Positions 24,474-35,374 of a stretch of 64,000 bases of DNA are shown piece after piece. Position numbers and translations under genes: made by a program. The notes under the pieces are model-generated. The model saw only the letters and a list, made by a program, of their open reading frames with translations. It was not told the DNA's origin and did no database searches. Source of the DNA: Malurus cyaneus samueli (lineage: Eukaryota; Chordata; Aves; Passeriformes; Maluridae); NCBI GenBank assembly GCA_009741485.1, contig CM019228.1, positions 12,941,511 through 13,005,510 on the forward strand, written 5' to 3'. Each line of letters opens with the position of its first letter. Position 1 is the stretch's first letter.

Positions 24474-25354
24474 TTGATGCCACACCGCCAAGTGACCGCC
24501 TTGGCCACAGTTTGAATCCGGTGCCCTGTGCTTGCTATGATATTGGGTGGATGTGAACTCAGGGTTTCTGATCGGAGTTTTATTGCCTTTTCTTTCCATG
24601 TTCTGTGTTCCAAATAAGAGCTCTGAGGAGAAATGGAGCTCCAGGCTGTTATTTTTATAAACTGTTAGCACTTTCTGTCCGTTAGCCACTCTGACATCTT
24701 CCAGCTCCCTTTCATGTCTCTCCCTGTGTTCCTCGCTGTCTTTGTCAGCTTTCTTTTCCTCACCAAAATGTTACCTACAGCCCAGGGTTGAGCATGACCC
24801 CGCACTTCATAATCTCTCTGACACATCCAAATTTATTCCCTCCCTCCTGGCCTCTGTACTTCCTCTTGCTGAAGTTGATGATGCCACAGGGGTTAAGAAC
24901 CCAAACATCTTTAATGCAGACAAATAGAAAAAGCAGCAGAAGAGAACAAAAAAAGCTTTCCTCAAACTGTGTCCTCAGCTTTCAGCTACCTCAGGGTTCC
25001 ATGGTTTATACCTTCCAAATTGAGACATTTCACACTCAGTGGAGATTGCAGCATTTCAGATGAACCTTCCCAGTGTGGTAACCCCTGGTGCACTCAGTAC
25101 ACCCAGATTCCAGCCCCCTGCCTTTCTCTCCCCACCTCACAGCAGCTGCTCCCCTTCAAGCCTGCAGGGACAGGCACTGCTGTCCCCACTGAAAGCCCAG
25201 GCTGAGAGCTGGAAACCCAGAGTGTGCCCTGGTGGGAGCAGTGTGGCCATGGGGGCCCTCAGTGCCTTTAAAGCCGTGTACTTGTGTGAGCTGAGAGCAG
25301 TAAATGCACACAGCTCCTTATTGGGCTTTATGTTCCAATGAAAAGCTCATTTTG
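24474..25354. other. Non-coding sequence, no gene seen
   Basis: Mixed AT- and GC-rich sequence. TTTGAATCCGGTGCC at about 24,511 faintly resembles a tRNA T-arm, but no matching acceptor, D-arm or anticodon arm can be placed, so I do not call a tRNA. Confidence 0.5.
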
Positions 25355-25698
25355 CTGTCTTCAATTAAGATTTTTGTTTTTACCATTTGAGGTTCATTAA
25401 GGTTTTTACTGACAAAGTTTCAACCAAAGTTTATAATTTGCACAAAATAAAACCCAACTTTCATAAAAGCTCTGCCCAAAGCCTGGGGAATGTTCCTGCA
25501 GCTCTTCCTGCCAGAAGCCAACACCTCTGCTTGGGATTTGCAGTGGTTTGGGGGGGAATCTGCAGGGCTGCTGTGCCAGCCCAGGAGCTGCTGTGCCAGG
25601 CACAGGACACTGCTCAGGGCAGCCTGGGGCCTGGCCATCCCCCAGGGACACTCAGCCTTAGGTGACAGGAGTGCCTGCCAGGATGTGGAGCTGGTATT
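25355..25698 (+). repeat. Unclassified repeat, copy 1 (tandem with the next)
   Basis: The unit starts with GCTGTCTTCAATTAAGA, continues with TTACTGACAAAGTTTCAA, an AAATAAAA box, AAGCTCTGCCCAAAGC, then GTTCCTGCAGCTCTTCCTGC and CAGAAGCCAACA, and ends in a GC-rich part (CAGCCTGGGGCCTGGCCATC). It is about 344 bp and is directly followed by a diverged second copy. The family is not one I recognise. It has no coding capacity. The AATAAA box within CAAAATAAAAC could suggest descent from a transcript-derived element, but no poly(A) tail or target duplication is seen. Confidence 0.75.
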
Positions 25699-25915
25699 GC
25701 TGTCTTCAGTTCATATTTTCATTGTTTTCACCAATTGATGATCATTAAGATTTTACTGACAAAGTTTCAATGGAAATTGAAAGTTACACCAAATAAAATG
25801 CACTTTTATAAAGGCTCTGCCTAAAGCTTGAGCAATGTTCCTGCAGCTCTTCCTGCCAGAAGCCAACAGCTCTGCGTGGGGTTTGCAGCAGTTTGGGGGA
25901 GAATCCTCTGCTGGT
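25699..25915 (+). repeat. Unclassified repeat, copy 2 (partial)
   Basis: Begins GCTGTCTTCAGTTCATATTT and follows copy 1 through TTACTGACAAAGTTTCAATG, ACACCAAATAAAATGCAC, AAGGCTCTGCCTAAAGC, GTTCCTGCAGCTCTTCCTGC and CAGAAGCCAACAGCTCTGCG, where similarity ends near 25,915. The two copies are direct tandem neighbours and I estimate by eye roughly 80% identity over the shared part. Copy 2 lacks the GC-rich end of the unit. Confidence 0.75.
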
Positions 25916-27812
25916 TGCACTGAGTCTCGTAGGGAGCAGGGAGAGCTCAGCCAGCATCCTCATCCTCACTCTGTGCCTCAGTGCTCAGCTGCAGCCCCTC
26001 AGGATATTCTCAGGTTTGCTCCTTCCTCCTGCCTGAGCGCCAGGCAAAAATGTCATCAGCTGGACACAGAGGGAAATTCTCCTGAAAGCCACGAATTTCC
26101 TGCCTTGAGGACCAACAGGGATTGTGGACATTTCTGATCAGAGAAGCTGCAGCTGTCTCTTAATGTCTGAATATTGTCCTGTGCAGAAGGGCTTCACAGG
26201 AGTGTTGGGGATTCTCCAGCCTTGGAGGAACACGTTTGAATGTTGCTTCAACATCTGCTGTTCGAGAAAGAACAAATGTATAAATCAGATCCTCCAGAGA
26301 GAGGGAGATGCTAGAGAAACACAAATATATTGAGAACCACTTATTTTTCCCAGGCTCTGTGTCCCACTCTTTCAAAACCAGGATGTATTAGTTCCTCTCC
26401 CGGGAGCAGGAGCCCTGTTCCTTTGGCTGGAGGAGCCCCCTCAGCCACAGCTGCAGGGACAGAGCTGGGAGGGCTGTGCTGCCCCTCTCTCTGCTGTGCT
26501 GGGATCGATGGCCCAGGAAGATTCTGGAGGGAATTCTGTTTTGTGTGTTTAGTGATTAGTCACATAAAAGATTTCTTTCACCCACAGTTTTCTTCCTTTC
26601 AGTCTGCAGTGGTTTCTCCCCCTGGAACTTTCAGTTCTGACCTCAAAGTGTGCACATGGCAAGTGCCAGGGCAGGAGGGATTGGGTTTTACAGTGCATTT
26701 ATCACGATCCAAGGTCCTCAGGGAAGAGGGCTGCTTCCCTGTAGGTCCATCTGTCACTGTTCTGGTTGTCACTCCCACTCCAGGCACCGTGGGGACAGGC
26801 AGGACCCCTCTGCTTGTTTGGACAAGTGCTTCAAACACTTGTGGAGCTGCAGCCAGCCCTGGGCTCTGGGGACAGCGAGCACTGCCATCCATCCATGTAT
26901 TAACCACACCAACACAGCCGGGGGCAGAGTTCTCTGTCACCTGTCATCGTGCTCAGCAGTGCCAGGAGGACACCGAGGTCACAGGGATCATCGGGATCAC
27001 CAGAGCCATTTCCAGCAGTCACTCCTCTCAGCACGCAGGCAGCCTTGTGGGGCTCCTGGAGTTTGTGCTAAATCAGCAGTTAAAAAAACCTCCTGCCCCT
27101 TTCTGGTGATTTGAATTCTGTGCATTTGTAGAAGGAAAGACTCTTCCAACACTTCATCTGAATCGTTATTCATGCTCAGTTTACTGTTTGTCTGGTTTTT
27201 TTTAAACACAACTGAAATTCATCATAAATGTCTCATGAGTAAACAAAGGTGTTAATCTATTTGCTGAGCACGGCTGCTGTTTGCTCTGCTGCAGAGAACA
27301 TGACACACAAACAGCCTTCCTCTGACACCGGTGTCAGGCACGCCCCGAGAACGCCCTCCGTCTGCCTTTGGGGACAGGGAAGGGTCGGGGACACAGGAGG
27401 ATTGGGGACAGGGAAGGGTTGGGGGCCTGGGCTGGACTTGATCTTGGGGGACAACCTGAATGATTCAACACAAAAAGAGCGCAAGGCGAGGGCAATTGAG
27501 TGATTGTGATGCAGGACATTGCTGTCACTGGAGCCCCAAGACACCCAGCTCCGGGTTTCCATGTCAGGGCACGGAGCTGTCCCACACAGGACAGGAAATG
27601 GGAAATGCTTGTCCTTGGGACACCTCTGGGGGATGTCTTGCAGGACACCAGCTCTGTTCTGGCCCCAAGTAATGTGCTGGCATGTGGGGACAAGGAAATC
27701 TCCTCTTTGTCCACCCAGGACCCGGCCAGGACATCCCATAGGGCACCTCCTTGGGGACATTTCATTGCAGGGTCAGTCAGAGGCTGTATCCTGAATCCTT
27801 GGTGAGCAAACA
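25916..27812. other. Non-coding sequence, no gene seen
   Basis: About 1.9 kb with no recognised transposon. The frame 26,330-27,109 on the plus strand is long (259 codons), but it has no domain, low-complexity Ser/Thr/Pro-rich stretches, and overlaps open frames in other phases, so I do not call it a gene. A GGGACAGGGAAGGGTCGGGG-like near-repeat lies at about 27,371-27,425. Confidence 0.5.
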
Positions 27813-27861
27813 GGGAGGGAAGGAAGGAAGGAAGGAAGGAGGAGGAGAAAGATGAAGAAAG

Positions 27862-27900
<39 letters not shown>

Positions 27901-27971
27901 AGGAAGGAAGGAAGGAAGGAAGAAGGAAGGAGGAAGGAAGGAAGGAAGGAAGGAAGGAAGGAAGGAAGGAG
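27813..27971 (+). repeat. Polypurine microsatellite: (GGAA)n with A37
   Basis: The plus strand is almost pure purine for 159 bp: GGAA repeats, then GGAGGAGAAAGATGAAGAAA, then 37 consecutive A (27,862-27,898), then more GGAA repeats with one AGAAGGAGGA interruption. One T interrupts it at about 27,853. Such tracts can form triplex DNA and are unstable in length. It abuts the inverted repeat copy at 27,972. Confidence 0.95.
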
Positions 27972-28205
27972 CATTTTATTTGGTGTAAGTTGTAAATTTC
28001 CATTGAAATTTTGTCAGTAAAAACCTTAATGGACTTCAGTTGGTGAAAACAATGAAAATATGAATTGAAGACAGTAATATCAGCTCCACATCCTGACAAG
28101 CACTCCTGTCTCCTAAGGCTGAGAGTGTCCCTGAGGGCTGGCCAGGCCCCAGGCTGCCCCGAGCAGTGTACCCTGCCTGGCACAGCAGCTCTGCAGAGCA
28201 TCTCT
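27972..28205 (-). repeat. Unclassified repeat, copy 3 (inverted)
   Basis: Read in reverse, this begins in the GC-rich end of the 25.4-kb unit (GCTGCTGTGCCAGGCA), passes CAGCCTGGGGCCTGGCCA and the unit junction GTCTTCAATTCATATTTTCA, and ends at ACACCAAATAAAATGC against the purine tract. It therefore spans the end of copy 1 and the start of copy 2 in one piece, so the copied source already had the tandem junction. It lies about 2 kb from the direct copies and could pair with them as an inverted repeat. Confidence 0.75.
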
Positions 28206-30838
28206 AGGACTCCTCCTCCCACCTCAGTCTCCAGCAGTTACAAATTCAACCCTGTGCTAGGAGGTCTAATAATGTCCTTTCCCAAACACGTTAGTGTTAA
28301 CTCTGCTAAATGGATATTCTCATTATCCATATAAATTCCAGTCCCACCAGGGTTCTGCACTCCAGATGTGCAAATCCAGCCTCACAACCATCGCTGTGGC
28401 ATTCCTGGGCTGTGCTCAGCGTGACTGAAGTGAAGAGCAGTGGTGGCTGATGACTGCAGAGGCATCTAAGTGTGCTGCAAACTGAACCATTCAGACACAG
28501 TGCTTTGAAAAGTGGCTTCTCTGGGAAGAAAAGGGCTTCTTGGAGGAATTTTACTGAGTGAATATTAAATCCATTTGGCCATAGCTCCTTGGGAGAGAGG
28601 ATCTCTGTTGCTCATGTTTGTGCCCAGATCCAACCAGCACAGACCAGCAGAGCCCTTTAATGGGCTCGTGACTGCTGCTGATTGAACACTGCCCTCCCTG
28701 CTCCTTTTCTAGGAATTGCATGGAGACCCCAATCGTTCCACCCTTGGCCAGGTTATGGATGAAGGCACCTCCTTATATTTGCTCTTGGATGTGGATCAGC
28801 CCTGAGATGCCTTATTTTTGAATGGGAAGGTTTTTTGGAACTTCTCTGTGTTGTCAGACAAAGCCAAGGAATGAGAAGCTGGTGGAGGTGACAGAGGCAG
28901 AGGAGCTGGAAGACTCAACAGGGCTCAGTTGTTACCTCTGTGTTGGCAGATGGAAGGGAAGGGGCAGTGACATTCCAAGTGGGATGAGAGCACTCTGGAT
29001 ATGCTTTTCACTAAAAAGTTGGGGTTTTTCTTCATAAGCATAAAAATCGTCAAAATACCCAAGTACACATCAGTGTGGTTGGAAATTTCTCACGTGCAGG
29101 TATTTGTTTGCTATGAAGAAATGATCAACTATGAGCAAGGGGAAAATAGAGAAAGGGAGACCACAGGGCTTTTTCCAGTCTAATTTTGAATCAGCTCCAC
29201 AAAGTATGTCTTCACTAAAATAAATTGATGCAGGATGTGTTTGTGTGGCTATTGTGATACACCTGTAATTTCCCTCCTCCTGCTTGTAAAAGCCTCAGAA
29301 CATGATCATGGAATAAAACCAATAAAGAGCAATTCCAGCCAGTTCCCTCATTTATGGGATGAATCTCACACTGTGAATAATGAAGAGTGAATGGCTGAAG
29401 TAAAAAGTTGACAATCAATCTGCCTGGCTGGGCTCGGCACACACAGTCAGAGAAGGTGCAGCAGAGTCCAGCTGGATGCAAGGTCACTGTCTGGAAACAA
29501 AAAATGCAGGTTGCAATTACCCGGTGGGGGATTGCACCCTGGGGAGCACAGATGAAGTGGGGCTATGCTGGAAAATGAGGCATTTTGGGGGCTGAGATGT
29601 TCCTGATCCAAGAGAGATAAATGGCACACCAACAAATCTGAGGCACAGGTGCACACAGCCAGGGGAGGCCAGGGCTGCCACCGAAAAATTAAAAAAAAGT
29701 TAAAGATTCAAGAGTCAAAGCCATGGCACTGTCACCTGCAGGAAATGAGCCTTTGGAGACCACAGGCAGTGGAAGACACTGTTTCTCATGTGGAAGCACA
29801 GGAGTAAACCTCAGTGTCTGATGTGCCAAGGAGTCCTGTGCCAGGTGGAAGGGGACTTCGATCTCTTGGGTGTTCCCAGAACAATCCAGAAGACCTTTAC
29901 TTAAGAAACAGAAAACCACTGAAACCATTGGAATGCTCCTGGATCAAGATTTCCACTGTCCAGGCAGAAGGAGGGGATGGATGGGATGCAGCTGGAGTGA
30001 TGGGAGTGCCTTCCTTCAGGGGAGGGGGTGTTGCAGCCAGTCCACCTTGATCCCACACGGCTTCTCTGGTGATCCGACAGGACTTGGAGCTGCTGAACAT
30101 CTCAGAAGAGACACTGTGGAGATTCAGGGTGCTGGGAATCAGCCCTGGAAGTGTCCTGGATGAATCCAGAGAACTTGGTGTGGCCTTTCAGGGGCCTTTG
30201 TGTGGCTGGGCAGGTGGGACAGGAGCTGTGGCAGGATACATGGCACTCCTGCCACTGCAGTCCCAGAAAATCCAAGAACTTCTCCCCACCATTTCCCTGC
30301 CCCATGTCTGAGCTGGGACAGCAGGGACCTGGGAGGTGGGGCAGAGACACAGGGGTTGGGCTGGGAGAATGTGGAGACGGTGACCCCAGAGAGAAGCCTC
30401 ACCTCGCTCACAGCTCCAGCACTGTGCTGCACTCAGGCAGAATGTTCCACCCCTCGAATCCACCCAACAGCTCCTTCCTCAGAAGATGCTAATTACCACT
30501 GGTTTATTAGCTGGCTGCCAAAAATCCATAATGTTCCTAGGAAAAGCAATACCAGGCAGATGCTGCTTGATCTGAGCCCTGCAGGGCTTTGCAGCGTGTG
30601 AATGCCTCTATAACCAGGGCCGACTCTGTGACCCTGCTGAGCACAGGTTACCCGCACAAACCATCAGCACCCAAGCTCAGGGTGTCAGACACAGCTCTGG
30701 TGGCTTCCCTGAGGAGCAATGGATGTTCAGCTCAGATTTGGATTTTCCATTTTCCTTTCAGGCTGTGCACATGCCAAGCTGAGTGCTCTGCAAACACTCA
30801 CTTTATAAAGACCTGTGAGTACCCACATCCCACATTTC
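28206..30838. other. Non-coding sequence, no gene seen
   Basis: No recognised repeat or gene. The interval 28,980-29,220 is AT-rich. Short open frames at 29,814-30,601 overlap on both strands and carry no domain. Confidence 0.5.
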
Positions 30839-31163
30839 CAGTAAACCCCTTGTCCCATGTTCTGCTTTCCCAGGAGGGCTGCAGCTCCAGAGGGATCCTG
30901 GCAGCACTGGCTGCTGTCCCATGACTGATTGTCTCCAGCCATTCTCTCTCCAGACCTTTTCCTTTGCTTCTTTCCCCGGTCCAGAGGAACTTCTGGATGC
31001 ACATGAATGGATCTGCCAGGAGCCCTGTCCTGCCCTTTCCAAATCTGCTCACCGTGCCTTCCTTGCCTGTTTCCCTCTGTCCTTCCCACAGGTAGTGGAT
31101 TCCCCTCCTCTCCTTTCTTATCCCTGTCCATCCCAGCTCTCCTTCCTTTCCATCATCATTCCT
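30839..31163 (+). repeat. Left gap flank, duplicated on the right
   Basis: This ~325-bp segment, starting CAGTAAACCCCTTGTCCCAT and ending TCCATCATCATTCCT at the gap edge, is repeated after the gap at 31,189-31,512 in the same orientation. The two differ almost only by one-base length changes at short homopolymers (for example CCCCGG against CCCGG, and CACAGGTAG against CACAGTAG). That pattern fits two overlapping contig ends placed side by side rather than an old duplication. Confidence 0.9.
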
Positions 31164-31188
31164 NNNNNNNNNNNNNNNNNNNNNNNNN
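31164..31188. other. Assembly gap, exactly 25 N
   Basis: Exactly 25 undetermined bases. From general knowledge, a fixed 25-N run is used by long-read gap-filling software (such as PBJelly) to mark a gap whose sides overlap or could not be closed. The repeated flanks support a negative or zero true gap size. Confidence 0.95.
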
Positions 31189-31512
31189 CAGTAACCCCTT
31201 GTCCCATGTTTTCTGCTTCCAGGAGGGCTGCAGCTCCAGAGGGATCCTGGCAGCACTGGCTGCTGTTCCCATGACTGATTGTCTCCAGCCATTCTCTCTC
31301 CAGACCTTTTCCTTTGCTTCTTTCCCGGTCCAGAGGAACTTCTGGATGCACATGAATGGATCTGCCAGGAGCCCTGTCCTGCCCTTTCCAAACTTGCTCA
31401 CCGTGCCTTCCTTGCCTGTTTCCCTCTGTCCTTCCCACAGTAGTGGATTCCCCTCCTCTCCTTTCTTATCCCTGTCCATCCCAGCTCTCCTTCCTTTCCA
31501 TCATCATTCTGG
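31189..31512 (+). repeat. Right gap flank, copy of the left flank
   Basis: Begins CAGTAACCCCTTGTCCCATG directly after the N run and stays collinear with 30,839-31,163 up to TCCATCATCATTC, after which new sequence (TGGCATTACAGGG) starts. Merging the two flanks would remove one ~325-bp copy. Open frames that cross the N run here are not real. Confidence 0.9.
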
Positions 31513-32559
31513 CATTACAGGGTCCCACTCCCTCTGGGGCAGTGTCCCCAAACCTGCAGCACAGGAGGGGACCTGGGCTGACACCCCAGGCTCACACAGT
31601 ACTTCTGGAGCAAACTGCCTCCTCCACCTTCCTCTCCAAACTGTGACTTTTCCTGTGGGCTGCAGCCCTGCTGGAACAAGGAACGTGCTCCCAATGGGCA
31701 CACAGGGGCACGGGGCTGGCCCAGATCCTGATCTGTTACTAAAATGGTGCTTTTTGCTTTGTGGAATGCCTGAATTTTTAATAGAAACACTTCAATCAAA
31801 ATGCCAAATCCCCATTCCCAGGGCTGTCCATTGCCACCTTCACTTTCCTGCCATTATTTTAAACTTTGCTCTTTCTGTGCTCCCACATCCCAATGGGATG
31901 GAAGCTCCTCTCCAGCACACACCAGGAAACATCAGGGAAATGGTGCTGTCCTGAAAGAAAGAAGCATTCTGCAGAAGTTTAAATGTTCTCCTTGTGGAAA
32001 AAAAAAATTATCCTGAGAATGTGCAATCCACAGAACCAACCAACCATTCCAGGACTGGCTCTCTTTGCCCTGCATGTGCTGACAAAAAGAGAGGAAAGGA
32101 CACCTTGGTGAGGTCTCTGCTCCCTCCCAGAGCCCCCAATGCCGCTGGAATCCAGCTCTGCCATGGCTCCTGTCCCTGCTGAGCTGCTGTCCCTGTGCAG
32201 GGGCGGTGTCAGCAGAGCAGGGCTGTCTGGAGCTGTGATAAATGGGTGAGAAGAGGCCCCTGAGGATGGAGATGGGCACCATATGGCACATGTGTGGTGA
32301 CATATTGCTGCTAGACCTGTGCTTCCAGCTCCATCAGCCTCAATTAGAGTGGATTGGAATATTTAGCACAGGTTCAAGTGGAAGTGACTGGCAATGGTGA
32401 GCTGGGGCTCCTCCGTGGGGCTGCTGGGCCCACTCATCAGCAGCCAGCGAGAAATGCTGATCACAAAAACCCCGTGGCTGGGGACAGAGGGTGATGACCT
32501 CAGGGCACCCTTGGAGCTCATGATGCTGCTGTGTCTCTCGTGCATCAGCTTCTGGAGGC
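31513..32559. other. Non-coding sequence, no gene seen
   Basis: No recognised element or gene. A run of 9-10 A lies near 32,000. Confidence 0.5.
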
Positions 32560-32922
32560 TTTGGGGAGAGCTCAGAGCCCTTTCCAGTGCCTAAAGGGGG
32601 CCTGAAGAAGCTGGAGAGGGACTGATGGTGAAGATGTCCTTCAGAGACAAGACAAGGGTAGTGGGTTTGAGCTGAGAAGGGCAGATTTAGTTTGGATACT
32701 GAGAAGAATTGTTCCCTGGGAGGGTGGGGAGGCCCTGGCACAGGGTGCCCAGAGAAGCTGTGGCTGCCCCTGGATCCCTGGCAGTGTCCAAGGCCAGGCT
32801 GGACATTGGGGCTGGGAGCAGCCTGGGACAGTGGGAGGTGTCCCTGCCATGGCAGGGGTGGCACTGGATGAGGTTTTAGGTCCTTCCCACCCAACCCATT
32901 CAATGCTGTGGTGATTCTGGGA
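32560..32922 (+). mobile_element. CR1 LINE 3' end, sense, with an internal interruption
   Basis: The 5' part (GGGGAGAGCTCAGAGCCCTT, GAAGCTGGAGAGGGACTG) and the 3' part (GAATTGTTCCCTGGGAGGGT through CCAGGCTGGACATTGGGGCT) match the CR1 at 23.7 kb. Between them, about 32,625-32,700 does not match it and reads instead like an alternative CR1 variant or a short replacement. The tail CCCATTCAATGCTGTGGTGA is degraded. No coding part is present. Confidence 0.88.
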
Positions 32923-33323
32923 AATGCTGTGCTTGAGGCACATGAAGAAGCTCAGGGGAGGCCACCAAGGCTGAGGGAGGCTCCTGCCCAACCTCCAGCC
33001 CTAACCCAGGAAATGGCAGCACTGCTGGATACAGCCAGGCAGGAAGGGGCAGGTTCTGAATCCTGCATGTTGGAGATCAGTGCCAAATATTCCACCCCAC
33101 GTTGCCCTGGCACGCAGACAGCAGGCTCTGCTTACCCTGGAGCCATGTCCTGCCCCTGGCAGGAGCTCACACATTTCCACCCGGCCTCTCTCCACAGCTC
33201 TGCTCCGTGTGGAACGACAGCTCGGAGCCCTGCAAAACTCCCTGGAGGAAATGGGACCCAGGGACAGCAGTGATGCTGGTGCCACTGACCAGGAAGGCGG
33301 GACAGCGCTATGCCTTGCCAAGG
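32923..33323. other. Non-coding sequence, no gene seen
   Basis: GC-rich, with short overlapping frames. Nothing recognisable. Confidence 0.5.
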
Positions 33324-34009
33324 TGTCTTGGTTTGAATGACAGATATCTGTCAAGGAAGGTGGGAACCTTCCTTGGATGGAGACACACCTGAACCTGTTG
33401 GGCAGGGTGGTGGCTGCAGCCCCGTTGCAGTGATGGATGTGCTCTCGTCCAAGCGCTGATCCTGACAGGTCCAGTCCATCTCTGGAGCTCCAGGGGTGGT
33501 TCTGGAGCTCCTCTGCTCTGGGAATGCAGTGGGAGCAGTGTCCCAGTGTTCCAGAGCCTCAGTTTCTGTGCCAGTAGGGATGTCCAGTTCCTCCTCTCTG
33601 GGCTTGGGGCATCTCCCAATGGGATGATGAATTCCATGGTCATTCCCAGTGTCCAGTTCCTCCTCGGGTGGGGCATCTCCCAATGGATGATGGAATTCCA
33701 TGGGTCATTCCCAGTGTCCAGTTCCTCCTCTCTGGGCGGGGCATCTCCCAATGGGATGATGGAATTCCATGGGTCATTCCCAGTGTCCAGTTCCTCCTCT
33801 CTGGGTGGGGCATCTCCCAATGGGATGATGGAATTCCATGGGTCATTCCCAGAGCCCTGGACGGTCCATGAGCAGAGATGGCCCCCCAAGGGTGTTATCA
33901 GGGCTGGGTCACGCTGAGGATAAAGAGCTCTGCCCCACCTGGTTTAACAGCTCATGGAGATGGGAACAGAATTCAGGCTTTTGGTTACACCTTTCATGGA
34001 ACCTGAGAC
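33324..34009 (+). mobile_element. LTR-like repeat, copy 1 (probable solo LTR)
   Basis: The segment begins TGTCTTGGTTTGAATGACAG, which resembles the start of passerine endogenous-retrovirus LTRs as I recall them (TGTCTTGGTTTGAA...). A second copy starts at the same base at 44,566 with different upstream sequence, so the left boundary is real. The shared unit runs to about CATGGAACCTGAGA at 34,009, includes a 69-bp tandem repeat, and ends after AGGATAAAGAGCTCTGCC, a possible TATA-like region. Over the first ~255 bp the two copies look about 97% identical, so the insertions are young. I found no gag, pol or env nearby and no clear target duplication. The alternative is another kind of dispersed repeat. 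Confidence 0.55.
33581..33851. repeat. 69-bp minisatellite inside the LTR-like repeat, 4 copies
   Basis: Each unit runs TGTCCAGTTCCTCCTCTCTG, then GGGCATCTCCCAATGGGATG, then ATGGAATTCCATGGGTCATT. Four units are present here, with small deletions in the first two. Only two units are present in the second copy of the element (44,828-44,964). ATGGAATTCCAT is a perfect 12-bp palindrome in each unit. Since 69 is 23 codons, several frames stay open and give repeated Trp/His/Gly peptides; these are artefacts of the period. Confidence 0.92.
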
Positions 34010-34573
34010 ACAAGGACACACAGAGGAGTCTGCACTGAAGGCCTCATCAAGGAAACCCTCATTAAGAGGATCCTCATGGAAATGCAGACCTGCTGCGAGC
34101 CCTGCTTAATTCCCCGCTCTGTTTAATTGCCTCTGTGGGACACTGGGAGAAAAGGGAAAGCAAACATTAAAATACTCAGTGGGATGAAGATGACAGTTGC
34201 TACCTCTGCTGTGATTATGCAGTGAGAGAGAGATCAGAGTGTGGCCACAGGCTGTGTACATCCCTGCCCCAGTGGAGAAGCGTGCATATGGCCCTCTTCA
34301 AAGCCAGCTACTAAGTTCATCTCTTGTGCTGGATTTTTCCTCACTACATTATTGCTCTGAACAAACACAAACACTCGTGGACCTGTGGAGAAGGGCAGGA
34401 GTCAGGAGGCAGACAGATGTATAAAATCAGAACGAATCAAACCTCCCCTCTAAAAGCTGGAAAGAGAAAGAGAGTTCTTATGATGTTATTTTCAAATGCT
34501 TCATGAGCATGTGGAGATGAAGGAAGTGGAACTCAAGAAGTACTTGGAAAAACTACATTTGCTTCTTCCTTAC
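34010..34573. other. Non-coding sequence, no gene seen
   Basis: AT-richer, no recognised repeat or gene. Confidence 0.5.
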
Positions 34574-34790
34574 TTCCCTGGGAGGGTGGGCAGGCCCTGG
34601 CACAGGGTGCCCAGACAAGCTGTGGCTGCCCCTGGATCCCTGGCAGTGCCCAAGGCCAGGCTGGACATTGGGGCTGGGAGCAGCCTGGGACAGTGGAAGG
34701 TGTCCCTGCCATGGCAGGGGTGGCATTGGGTGGGATGAGTTTTAAGGTCCCCTCCGACCCAAACTATGTTCTATGATTCAATGATTCAAA
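34574..34790 (+). mobile_element. CR1 LINE 3' end, sense, about 215 bp
   Basis: Runs from TTCCCTGGGAGGGTGGGCAG through GCCCAGACAAGCTGTGGCTG and CCAGGCTGGACATTGGGGCT to a clear tail, TTCTATGATTCAATGATTCA. Heavily 5'-truncated. The well-preserved tail marks the 3' boundary precisely. Confidence 0.92.
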
Positions 34791-35374
34791 GTTTCTAATG
34801 AGCCAAAGACTTGAGTCGAACCCTTCCCTGTGCACAGCTGAGAGGAGCTGCTTCCTGGGGATTGCCTTTGTTTCTGCATCAAAATGCTCTGGGGGGAATT
34901 GTCACACACCTCAGACATTGGCTCAGTCACAGGTTTAGCCCCCCAGATTTCAAGGAGAAATAGAGTATCTGCTGGCTTTGGTGGTCTCTATGTCCCCAGT
35001 GGGCCCCCTTGGCTTGGGGGGTCCAGGAGGAGGGGGCAGGACAGCTGAACAGGGCTGGGGTGAAGCATTTGGAAACCTGCCTGAGTGTGGCACAGCAGCC
35101 TCCAGGATGCCCATACCCAGCAGGGTTGAGCACAGCTGTGAGACACTGAGCAGAGACAGCCTCTCCTGAAGGGAAAATGCCCTCCGAGCTCCCTGAAACC
35201 ATTAATGGTGGAGCTGGGCTTCAGGGTGCTGGCTTGTGTCATCTCCATGTGCTTCCATTTCCTTTGATAGCAGAATAAGGAGTGAAACAATCACACTGGA
35301 CACAGTTAAAGCAGAAGGGTCTGGGCTTTGATCTTTGCCAACCAAAACGATTCCATGATCAAATGTCTGCTCAT
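34791..35374. other. Non-coding sequence up to the duplication
   Basis: No gene or repeat recognised. The last bases (AAATGTCTGCTCAT) precede the point from which sequence is repeated at 48,383. Confidence 0.5.

Noticed and set aside
24505..24535. tRNA-like T-arm word
   Set aside because: No acceptor stem, D-arm or anticodon arm can be placed around it.
26330..27109. 259-codon plus-strand frame
   Set aside because: No domain, overlaps another long frame in a different phase, and no evidence of exon boundaries.
31007..31954. 315-codon frame running across the gap
   Set aside because: It crosses 25 N and two copies of the same contig end, so it is an assembly product.
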